This document shows positions 1-11,600 of a stretch of 64,000 nucleotides of DNA, in pieces; the stretch's first letter is position 1, and the number at the start of each line of letters is the position of its first letter. Source of the DNA: Mansonella perstans (Eukaryota; Nematoda; Chromadorea; Rhabditida; Onchocercidae); contig JBAMDO010000022.1 in NCBI GenBank assembly GCA_037074765.1, positions 1 through 64,000 on the forward strand, in the 5' to 3' direction. The translations under genes and the position numbers were made by a program. The notes under the pieces were generated by a model. It saw only the letters and a program-made list of their open reading frames with translations. It searched no databases and was not told where the DNA came from.

Positions 1-465
1 AAATGAAGGACTACATATCCATTATAATCCATCATACAATAATACTGAAAGTGAAGATCAAAAATTCCCTTTACACGAAATATCATCTTCAAAAAACAAT
101 ATAACCAAGAAACAAATATGAAAGAGTTACCTGATGCAACAAAAAAAACTTGATATGATCCTATAATATCTCATATAGTTTGATATGAGTTGAGGTATAT
201 AAAAGGATATAATTAGGAAAAAAAGAGTTAGTTTTAAAAGTTTGCGAAACCAAATGGGAATGTACGCCCTTTAAAAACAAACATATGTTGAAGCAATTTC
301 TTGAAAAATCATTTCCAATGAACTTATAATGTCACCTCAATTTTAGAAGTTCCAGTTAGTCCATTCTACCATTTGTTCAGCTCAATGATTTAAGAAAAAA
401 ATCGGATCTTATATAAACTTGAAGATGCATTGGATTTTTTACCTAAATGAAAACCAATCTGTTGA

Positions 466-2372
466 TTAAGTTGTCGCAATAAATTCATTTAGATCAATAC
501 AGGGCAAAACACTTTTCAGATGAGCTATTCGTCTGTCAAGTATTCCGTTAATAAGTTTCCCAGGATAATCCACAGATAAAGTGGCATGCTTTCCTTTAAT
601 ACAATCATTTCGTAATGAATCAATATATCCTTTCCGTTCAATTTTGTAGCCTCGACAATGTTCGAATTCTAGAAAAAAAAAACAGATTTATTTTATAGAA
701 TTCAAAAAATCAAGCTAGTAGAGGAAAAAATTTTTAAAATGAGCACTGATGGCAAGCAAGGGCAAATTTACAACAGCAGATATCCTGAAAAAAATATCGA
801 CTTTCATCCAAAAAAAAAAAAGAAAATCTATTTAAGAAACATACGTTCAATGGCATTATCAACATCCCAGCCATCGACCTCAATCAAATACCGACAAATC
901 ATATATCCTGTTCGATTCAAACCATGTGTGCAATGAACGCCAATTAATTCGCCTCAAATTTGACAATAATATTAATGCATCAAAATACTGCAATATTTTT
1001 CACACGACCAAGAAAATTTTTTACGAGAACTCCTGCTCAAAAGTACAAAGTTCTACTTCGCGTTCCTCAACAATCAGAAACAATTAGCAGACAAAAAACA
1101 AAAAAAAAAAACGAAAAAATCTAAAACAAAAAAATGTTGAAATTTGCACTTCTCGGTCATGATTCACTAATACTGAAAATAGGAATGAAAAGATAAGGAA
1201 ATTAGGTCAAACAGATGCACAAATTCAAGTAAATATTTCACTCTCGATATGCTATAATGTAATTATCACATATACAAGATTATTAACACATCGAAATCAT
1301 TGTTATTGTCACTGTTACGCTATCGTTATAATCTCCCGTATTATATCACAAAATAAAAATTACATTTTAAGAACAGGAAAAAAAATTACTTATTACGGAA
1401 AATAAAAAATAAATACGAACCAGTATAGATATGTTTGGACAGAAAATCACTGACACTGTCATAAAATTTCTGAATATTTTCCACTTGGATATTTACTTCA
1501 TGTCCCATGCACCATATTTTTTCATACTTGATACCGACATCAGTCCATTCACATGGATCATAATATTTCTGAGTTGCGGTTAAATCAATGACAAAACCTA
1601 TTTGCTTACCAACAGCACTGGCCTAAAAAGAAACTGATTCCCAGCTTTCAAAAAAAAGAAACTTTTTATTATTATTATATAAAAGCATTGATTTGATTAA
1701 CGCAAAAAAGTATTAATTCTTTGTTTTCTTTCCATTATTGCTAATCAATATTTTATCGGTCAGAACTGAAAAAAAATAACGAGAAAACATACAGAAATTC
1801 AAAATATACTTCTTAACACTACTACTTTTTATCAAAAAGAATTCAATGTTACACGTAAAGCTTCTTGTGCATTTAAATAGGTATGTTAGAAAATAACTTC
1901 GAAATAAAATCTACCATATCAAGTAAATTTTTCGTATTGAAAATACTTCCCACATCAAATTCGTCGCTACGATTCGCGAAATAATTGCTACGCAACGGAG
2001 TCTTAAAGGCAACGAATCGTGTTCCCGGTATATCTTTTCCTACTGGTTCATAATCAATCCATCTGAAACAAGCATTATATATATATATAATAATTCCTAT
2101 TGCACAACGAAAAAAATAGCAGAGCGGACAAAAAAGAAGGGAATTCTTGGATGACATATTTGAGCAGTAGGAATAAAACGTCAATTATTGCAACTCATAA
2201 GAATATAATCGTTAAGTTCTAAAAAATGATTTTCTCAAAGAAAAAAAGTTTTAAAAATTTGTAAAATAGTATATTACCTATCGGGAAATCTGCATGGATC
2301 AGGTACGGTATGCCGTAAACGTCGTTTTTTGTTATGCTCCAATTTATTCGCACAGGGTGATCGTTCTGTCAT
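466..2372 (-). CDS. pir-1: PIR-1 / DUSP11-like RNA 5'-triphosphatase (5 exons)
   Basis: Exons on the minus strand: 2372-2278, 2062-1915, 1622-1421, 952-845, 668-466 (stop TAA 468-466). All join in phase and give 251 residues. The product belongs to the cysteine phosphatase family of vertebrate DUSP11 and nematode PIR-1, which removes phosphates from RNA 5' ends; C. elegans PIR-1 works with Dicer in small-RNA production (family knowledge). Seen directly: the family opening WIDYEPVGK and PGTRFVAFKTPL (residues 33 on), GFVIDLT in exon 3, and the full catalytic loop HCTHGLNRTG with Cys156 and Arg162 in exon 4, followed by CRYLIEVDGW. The last exon carries CRGYKIERKGYI, matching the family's RGHxxERxxYI segment. 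The start ATG opens a short basic N-terminus (NKKRRLR). No signal peptide. The length is close to the family norm, with no break, so the enzyme should be active. Confidence 0.92.
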
Positions 2373-2395
2373 ATTTATCTTCCTTAACAACTAGC

Positions 2396-2530
2396 AAAAT
2401 TTCCTTGGCTTCTTGGCACAATCACCACTGGAAAAATTCGGCAAAATTTCCTTGGCTTCTTGGCACAATACTGGAAAAATTCGGCGAAATTTCCTTGGCT
2501 TCTTAACTTGGCTACTGGAAAAATTCGATG
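2396..2530. repeat. Tandem repeat, about 45 bp x 3, next to the pir-1 start
   Basis: Three imperfect copies of a unit containing TTTCCTTGGCTTCTTGG and CTGGAAAAATTCGGC. The nearest copy lies about 24 bases upstream of the pir-1 ATG, so the array probably sits in its 5' leader or core promoter. An open frame across it (2294-2506, plus) is a by-product of the repeat and is not called a gene. Confidence 0.8.
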
Positions 2531-5500
2531 GATTACTGCTGCAAGCCTGATTCATTGGAACAAAGAGACGGCAAATGAAACATAATCGTAAATGAATTGG
2601 GATGGAAATGATTTCATTAACGTCTGTATCATTCGTGGTTCATTTCAACAATTTTGTAGCATACTGTTCCTTATGCTTGTTTGGCAGATGGTGCATATAC
2701 CTGGTGTGATGGATAGTGTGAAATTAGCTTGCATTTCCCACCTATTTTAAAGCAAAAGTTTTTTGTAACATTTAATGGAAGTAATTTTTTTCAAATATTT
2801 AAAATTGTTAAAGTTTAAATATTTTTTAAATTGTTAATTATTTGAAATAATGTTTTTAAAAAAAATTGTTAAACTATTTGAAATAATAATGAGAAAATAA
2901 AATTCGATCATTTTTGAGCTTTCAGAAGCTTTCAGAACATGTCAAAAATTCATGAAGCAATAAAATATAAATTTTGAAAATTTTTTAAAATGAATTTTCG
3001 CAATTTGAAATTTTTTTCACATAAATTAATCTTTGCAAAGTCAGCAAAAAAATGGAAAGTGAAAGCGGTAAAATTGATTATTTAATGAAGTGCAAAAAGA
3101 GATTAGCCGCCTATACAATGTACGAAAAGATCATATAGGACAAAAATTATTATAAATGAAATGAAACAGCTGTTGCAGTAGCAATTAGAAATGAAAATAA
3201 ACGCTCCAATGAATATTTGATAATTTAATAGTTTTCTTCAGCTAATAATTTATAATGTTATTATCTTAATGGAACTTTTTCACATTATGCTAGTTTATGG
3301 TAATCAATGATTAATTATATTGTTTACTTTAAAATTTTTTTCTTTGAATTAAATTAAACACTTGTCTATTTGCATCATTTTCCATTACATTATAAATACC
3401 TTTGTATGTATACATATGTGCAATTATATCAAGTATATATTAGATGATAAAATAGAAGTGCGCATAAAAGTACTTGAAAAGTTGTATAGCCGAAAGTTTC
3501 ATTGTATAATTTTCGATAAATAATAGAAATGAAATATTTTTCCAGTATTATATATAAATATATTTTTCTCCAACAATTATATTAATAATAAGCAAATAAA
3601 AATAGGAAATAAAAGCTAAAAATTGCTTTAAATAAATATATATTTTATATAATTATAATGATTTATTTTCATGGGATAATAAAACCTGGAATGAGACATT
3701 AGTTTTATTAATTTTCTTCAGAAATATGTACATTAGATATTAAAATAATATATGATAAAATAGTATACATTAGATGATAAGATATATTAAATGATAAAAT
3801 AGTATATACTAGATGTTTTTAAAATAGAAGTGCAAAGAAAAAATTTCAATAAAAAACTATAATGTTATTATTATCGTAGTGGAATAATTTCATCTTATGC
3901 TAATTTAATTGGTGACCAGTAATAAATTATATTCATCTCATCCGTTAGATTCTTATATTGCCTATTATGTCAATGATAAAAGGTAATTCCATTGCATTAC
4001 AAGCGCTGATTTGGTAGATAATGTGATTCTGATTCTTCCGGGATTCTTCCAGAGGATTTGTTTTGTCGACATGGACATTAATTCTTTGGCAATTTTTGTG
4101 GCTGATAAAAAAAAAGTGAAGTAGAGAAGTGTGAAGTGTTAAAGACATTCGATTTGATAAAAAAAAAAATTTCAAATTAATAAAATGCTTTGTATTTTAC
4201 GTTGAAAATATTTTTGTATGTCTGGAGGAGAAAAAAAAAAGAGGACATATTCCTCGTTCTTTCCTTTTATCAATTCCAACAATGTCCCATTGTCATTTTA
4301 AGATATTTTATTGTGCTAAATAGGATGAATGATTGGCAAATGTTTTATCGAATAACCTTGACTTAGTTTTAATTTTAGTCCCAATTACTCGTAATTCAAT
4401 CCCGGTTTTACTATGATATTTCAATGTGGGAAAAGTAAATACTATCAGTGCTTATTGCATTGATACTAAGAGTCTTCCAGTCTGTCTAGTTGTCCATTCT
4501 ACATTTTCCGCATTTTATTTCGCAACTATTTTTACATCTCTTACATTTTATTCGAATTAAACTATCATTTATTTAATTGATTATTTTGAAATTACTTTCA
4601 AAAAAAAAAAAAAAAAAACTTTGAAATTACCCATGCCACCTGGTTACTTTGAAACTACCCGGTGTGTTACGTTGAAATTAACCATACCATTTATTCAACT
4701 GATTACTCTGAAATTATTCGCATCATTTATTGAATTAATTACTTTGACATTTTTCAAAGGATGCTTTAACGCATTCCTTTGAAATCCAAAAAAAGTTCAG
4801 TTTGTTCAGATGGGAAAAAAAAATTGTGCAATTAAAAAAATATTGTTTTGAATGTAATACAATATCTAATTGAAAAAAAATCTAACGAATGGAAATTAAA
4901 TAAGTTCAAAATTTTTAAATTTCGTTTTTTAACTTCAAAACATTCATTATAAGAGGGTAAAAATTATTGGTGAGATTTAGAAATCTATTAAATGAAATCT
5001 TTTCAAACTATACACTTTGATTTTTCAAGTCAACAACTTTCCAGATATTTTTGCCTTTTTTAGCTATCTTCGGATACTGAAAAATCAGTGAACAAATATT
5101 TACATTCATCTGTCGAATTAATTTAACTGAGATTTCTGAGAACAAATCAAAAGGTTTGCCAAAGGTATATTCACATGCATTTTAAAGTATTATAAATAGA
5201 AAGCAATTTTGAAGGAATACAATTATCAGTTAGTCAGTCCCGGGATTTCCATTTTTATATGTGAGATCTGGCCGGAAATCTGGCAAAAAAGATATATCAA
5301 ATCGGTTAATCGGTGCATTTCAGTTCATAGTTTTACAATTACCTCAAAAAAAAAAAAAAAAAAACTTAGATAATTTAAATATACATGTGATGAAGTCAAT
5401 GACTTCTGAACTCCGTGCGATAAAATCAATGATCTCTGATGTTTACATCATCAAAATTCACATACACGAACAATTTTATTTGGAATTACCTTTTTCCTAT

Positions 5501-6220
5501 TTTTTTGTGCAAGCATTTCTAAATCAAAAATGCATGTCAAAGCTGAATAGAAACAAAAAATTTGGGCAAACCTTTCACAAATAATGAAAATAATTGAATT
5601 ATCATTTATGAAGAAAAAAAAATCGAAGGAAATAAAACTTTTTCTAAAAGAAAAAAAAACTTGTTCACAAAATTACTAATTTAGGTAGAATTTATCAGAA
5701 ACAAAAAAAACAGTTGATTAATGATCATTTATAGAAAAAACAATTAATTCTAAGATAATAAATATTTTTTCTATTATTTAGGATGGAATTTATGAATAGG
5801 TAAAAATTTTTAATCTTATAAAACTCGATCATTGCAGTCTTTGCGGTTTTTTTTACCTCTTCTTCTTTCCATTTCCTGTTGAATTTGATCCGAAAATGTT
5901 TTCTTTTCTTACAAAAATCATCACTTTCTTTTTTTTAGGTCATTCCTTAGCGCCTGTTAACAACTTTTTTCCTTTCTTTTTTTCTTTTTATTTTTTTTTT
6001 TTGCTCATCATCTCTGGCTGAAATGGTGAACAGAATAATCAAAATGCTCAAAATGCTCAATTTAATTTAAAAATTTAAAAACGATTGTTGATTTTATCCC
6101 TCTCTCGCTATGGTATATTTTCAAACCAGTTTTTTTTATACGCTGCATGTGACCCTACTGTGCAGCATGTAAATCTTTATTTCACTCCCATAATTTTTAA
6201 TTCAAGTTTTATTGTTGTAG
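2531..6220. other. Intergenic, no gene seen
   Basis: AT-rich sequence with homopolymer runs (A18 near 4601, A18 near 5347). A degenerate direct repeat is visible: the stretch at 3240-3320 (ATAATGTTATTAT..., then TTATGCTA) recurs at 3855-3935, and the motif TTAGATGATAAAATAG occurs several times at 3440-3810. No exon-like reading frame with flanking splice sites was found on either strand. Confidence 0.6.
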
Positions 6221-6229
6221 AATTGTGGT

Positions 6230-6640
6230 TTGATGTAGTAGCATTTGCAATATCAGCAGTAGTTGTAATAGTTGGAGTAGTAATAATTGTTGTGATAGTA
6301 ATAATAGTTGACAGTTATTTAGAGTGTTATTAGCATACATATAACAATAGTAGTAATTGTATTAGTAATAGTAATAATAGTAGTAATAATAATACTAATA
6401 GTAGTAGCAGTAATAATAGTGATAGTAATAATTGTACTGTCAGTAATAGTAATAGTAGTCGTAGCTGATATTTATAGGGTCATTCACATTCGTATAACAG
6501 TTGTAGTAATTGCAGTAGCAGCAGTAATAGTAGTAGTTGTAATAATGAAAGTAATTCTAATTGTAGTAGTAAAAGTAGTAGTAGTAGTAGTAATAGTAGC
6601 AATAAGTGTAGTAATAGTAAGATTAATGGTAATCTTGATA
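6230..6640. repeat. Trinucleotide array (TAG/TAA/GTA type)
   Basis: About 400 bases of GTA, ATA and TAG triplets with interruptions, for example AGTAGTAGTAGTAGTAATAG near 6573. The valine- and isoleucine-rich frames across it (6085-6333, 6419-6682) arise from the repeat and have no other support as genes. Confidence 0.85.
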
Positions 6641-6834
6641 GTTTTATGTCGTATCGTTCAACACTTTATAGAGTGTCACTGACATACATACACATACATA
6701 CACAAGCAAGCATATGTTTATCGAAAATGTCACATGCATACACATACATAGACATACAAATAACCAACAGATACAATAAAGACGGTCAGTCATTCTGGCA
6801 AATCCTATCGTCACTATTTACTTTATCCGATGGT

Positions 6835-6985
6835 CATCTTCTCCTTCTCCTCATTCTCCTCCTTCTCCTCCTCCTCTTATACCTTTTCTTAACCATCATC
6901 ATCTTCATCATCGTTGCTATCATCATCATCATTATCATCATCATCATCTTCATCATCATCATCATTATCGTTATTATTATCATTT
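6835..6985. repeat. CTC then ATC trinucleotide array
   Basis: A pyrimidine-rich CTC/TTC block (6835-6878) runs into an ATC/TTC block (6893-6985). Its strand bias is opposite to that of the purine-rich TAG array 200 bases upstream. The open frame 6646-7062 is a repeat by-product. Confidence 0.85.
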
Positions 6986-7330
6986 CCCATCCCGCAATTA
7001 TCATTTTTATCATAATTGTTCTATTATTTCATTTTCACATAATTTATTTAAATGATTGTTAATGCATTTTATTACTAATAAATGTTAACAACATTTTTTG
7101 AAAACAAAAGTTACATTTTTTAGTACTACAAGTACTACAAGTAAACTGATTAATTAAGAAAGCTTTTTTTTTATAGGCAAAATTTTATTTGCAAAATTAA
7201 AAAATGATTCAAGTATTGATTGGTTCTAAATTCAAATTCACTTGTATAGCAATAACTAATGATTTGTTCTGTCGTTCATTCGCATGTGTTTGCTCATCTG
7301 ATTTAATGACATAATTTGTTCCAAATATTT

Positions 7331-7454
7331 AAATTGCGTGAAATTATTTAAAATGCGTGAAATTATTAAAGATGCATGAAATTATTGAAAATGGGCTCTT
7401 AATTAATTAGAAATTATTAAAAATATGTAAAATTATTGATAATGCGTGAAATTT
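7331..7454. repeat. Short degenerate tandem repeat, GCGTGAAATTATT
   Basis: Six or so copies of a 14-20 base unit containing (A)TGCGTGAAATTATT, drifting to AGAAATTATTAAAA. A (GA)n run follows at 7704-7720. Nothing else was recognised between here and the next gene at 8644. Confidence 0.6.
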
Positions 7455-8643
7455 TAACTTTTTTCGTAGATTAAAATTTTTCAATTTAATTAACAAATGT
7501 TAAATTTCAATGCGCAAATTTCATACTGAAAAATTACTTCTCATGGATTTTCATGTACTTTAATCATATAATTTATTAAAAAGAAAAATTGAAAAATAAT
7601 AGAATTGAATAAAAATGCAACCTTACACTTTTCAATGATTATCGAGTTAAGAAATTTGCGAAAAAAAAAAAAAAACTCTAACTCTTTTTAGAGACATTTT
7701 AAAAGAGAGAGAGAGAGAGAAAAAACTCACATATTTAGGTTTAAATCAAATTTCACATCTATTTCAGTTCGTGAATTTGACACATTTTTTCATTTCTTTC
7801 ATTTTCATTATTTCCTGTTAGAAATATTTGATGTATAGAGTCTAATGGAATACATATAAATGGCAGGTGGTTATGTTTTTTTGAAAATGATCGAAAATGA
7901 TTGGAGTTTTTTTTGCTCCATCGATGTTTTAGTTCAGTTAAATTCAAATTTTAACAAATTATTATAGCAAATTAAAAATTGTCAATTTCTTGTTAAATTA
8001 AAGTTTGGTAAATTTTATCATCAATAATTGCCAAATAATAATTGTTAACTGTGTATTAACTCATCAAAAAAGCTCTACGCTCTTCCATATACTCTTTCAA
8101 CCTCCATAATACATTATTTTCAGTGGAAAATTTTTTAATTCTTCCGAAATGTTTTCAAATTTCACATTCTCCAATTTTACTGTTACATCCTTTTACCTCT
8201 CCCATTCGATCATGACGAATATTTTTTATCGTTTTCTTGCAAAATTTTTAATAGCTTATTACTGACATTTTTTTTTGTTTTTCTTAATTTGCAATTAGGA
8301 ATTAGTAGGACGAGTTATTTGTGTCGTTTTATTCTCAATGGTTCCCAATCATTCATTAATTTAAAATATGGAACCATCATCATCAAAGGCAATATTAGCA
8401 ACAATAACTAGAAGAAATAGCTTTGGACTGCTTTTTTTTTCATAAATAAAAAAAGTAGTTAAAAAATTATTATTGGATGAGACAAAAATGATTGATTTGG
8501 AATCATTTAATTAAATTTTTTTTTTTAATCGAACAGCGAAATAAATTTTTTTTTTTTTTTAAATTTCTTTTTCACTTTTTGATTTTTTTCTTTCTTTTTT
8601 TGTTTTTTGTTTTTCTATTTTCGATCTCTCAAGTGCAATTTCA

Positions 8644-11600
8644 ATGCATACAGCAGCAGCACAATTATTGGAATATTATCCGCGGAATTCGTGCATCAAT
8701 GAATTTATTGATGGTGCTGCAATAAGTGCTGATAAAAATGACAATGATGCATTCATATCGAGACAATTTAATCCCAATGATGATTATGGTATCAGTAGTA
8801 GTAGTAGTAGCAGTAGCAGCAATATTCGTCAACGTATCATCAAGGCAACAACTGATAACAGTAATTCGCAAACAGATTTGCTGATAAAACAACAATCACC
8901 ATCATCATTATCATCATCATCAACAACATCAACATCATCATCATCAACAACATCAACAACATCATCATCATCATCATCATCAACATCAACGTTATCGTTG
9001 GATTCAATAAATATCAATGATATTTCAACAAATATCAGTGATAATAATAATCAATGTAATGATAATAATAAACATATTCGATTTCAATGGAAAATTTTCA
9101 AAAATTCATCGCTATCGTCACAATCACAAGCTAAACTTGAAACGTTCCGTCGATGGTGCTCCTATGGTATCTATTTATTATTCTTTACTATCGGTATTTT
9201 GGCAATCCGGAAAACACTTAATGCTACAGCAGCTGTACGCTATGTTAAACAACATGGTCATAGTGTATCTGAGGAAGCTATTGCTAGTTCTAGTACATTT
9301 CAAAAATTATTATGGTCATTGGATAATGAATTTCGCAAACCACCGGCTATTTTCCTTCTCAATCAGCATGCACTTAATATGACATTTAATTTTTTGTGTA
9401 ATACACGTGATATGAATGGTGTTCATGAAAGGTTAGTGTTTTAAAAATTTATTATTCTAGATTTTTTCTAATTGTCCTTTATAACTATTCTATGTTTACA
9501 TAACTGATTTAAATTTATTATTCAGAATTAACATAAATAATCGTTTGCTAACTTATTCATTCATTTATTAAATCAATTTCATTTATTACTAATCAATATT
9601 GCTATCTTTCAATATTAATTCATTGATTGATACGAACAGTTGAAAATAAATTTAAACTTAAAATTTAAACCAAAACTTGATCCATTCTAATTATCAAGTA
9701 AAACCTTTGTTTTTGTCTGAAGTTTTTTTTTACTTTGTTTTTTAAACCATTAATATTCTTGACTGTGTTTCTTTTTCATTTTATTGTTTAGCAATTTTTC
9801 AGGCTAATTTTTATAACATTGGATCAAGTAGCACGAGATGTGTTAAATGAATACTGGCCCAATATTAGGCAAGTATATTGGCCAACACCAAGTTTGTATG
9901 TAAGTATGATTTTATTATTTCCCGATTAAAATTTATGATTTATTGAAATTAATAAAGTTCCTTTTCCTTGGGAAGATATGTTGAATTTTTTCCACAGGTT
10001 AGTGAGATAAAATATTTTAAAACTTCGACGACATTTAAATTGTCAAATCTCTTGTTTTATATTTTGTTAAATTTGGACAAAAAAAAAAGCAAATCAATTA
10101 CGATCTAATCCTTTATCAAAAATTTTAGAAATGAATTAATATTAAAAATGATTAAATGAAAATCAAATTAAATTCGAATTCAATCAATTATCATTCTCGC
10201 CGTTTTTTTTGTTTTTTGCTTATTTAAATACTATAAAAATACTGTTGGAGTTAATTTTGTTCCACATATCGTCGCCACAATAATTAAATAATAAAATTAA
10301 ATTAGCTTAATTAGGACTGAAATAGAATTAATGCGAAGTGTCACTCAAATTATGAAAATTTCAGGAACCATTCAGTTTTGCGGAAGGTGCCTATCAGACA
10401 TTATATTTACTTCGCGCTAATATGGCTGTATGTTTGCTAAAAAATGGCAAATCATTCTGGATGATGCAACAGGATACATTTTGGCTTAAAAATATTTTTG
10501 ATTTGGGCCTGGAAGAGAATTATGAATATGATGCAATTTTTGATCAAATTGGTTTTGACAATGTTTCAATGCGTGCTGAATGGATTAATGGTAATTAACT
10601 CTAATCCCTTTTTCTTTATTTTTCTCAAATTTCTGAATTTTATAATTTTCATCAAAAAATTTTGGTTAAGTTTTTCTTAGCAAATTTTTTTTAAATTGCA
10701 ATAAAATCTTATAATTTGATAATGCTCTGATTTTTTTTTTTATTGTTATATAAGAAATGAAAAGATGCGATAGTACTGATAAGATAATTTTTGTCTGGAA
10801 GGAGAGAGAATATTGAAATTGTCAAGAGGAATACATTTAGCAAATAATTGATTAGAACAGGAAAGAGGTCAATTAAATTTCACAGAGACAGATACTACCA
10901 TTTAATGATTAAATATTTTTGGGAAAATTGCGAAAGATGAAAGGACTAGGCGTTGAGATAGAAAATAGCAGATAAAATATATGTATCGAATTTAAAATGT
11001 AACTATAGGATAGCAAGTGAATCGAGAAAAATTTTTCTTTAATCGAGAAAGAAAAATTCAAATAATTTCTTAATTTTTTTTTTTTTAAATGAACAAAAAG
11101 CAGAAACATGCAGCAACTTTAGTTAATAAATGAACATGCAATATTGCGAACTTTGCCAAGTAGAATTGGCAAAGAATAGTATCCTGGATAATCCTGGATA
11201 GTATCCAGAATCCAGATACTGTCATCCAGAAAAAAAACAAACAAATCATATGATTGAATTGTAAAGACAAATTGAAATAAAAAGAATAGCAATTGCTGGA
11301 TTTATAACTGATTAAATTAGTGTAAGAAAAAGGAAATGAGATGGGATATCTGAATAATTAATACAAAATCTTTGAAATCAAAATTTTTATTTTTTTTAAA
11401 ATTATTTTTCTTTCGTCTTTTTTTTCAAACAATTGTTGATGCAAAATTTTACTATGGTTAAGCCAAGTTTATGACAATATGCCAATTATTTTTGATACTT
11501 TTTTCCTTTCGCTGAAAACCAAGTCGGTTTTTATTTAAGACTCTTCAAAAGTTTTGTTTTATTAAGTTTTTCAAAAAAAAAAAATTATTTTAATAGAATT

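Noticed and set aside
6085..7062. Valine/isoleucine-rich frames resembling membrane proteins
   Set aside because: They are translations of trinucleotide arrays with no splice structure or conserved motif.
8829..9017. Minus-strand poly-Asp frame
   Set aside because: It is the complement of the TCA serine microsatellite in the glycosyltransferase exon.
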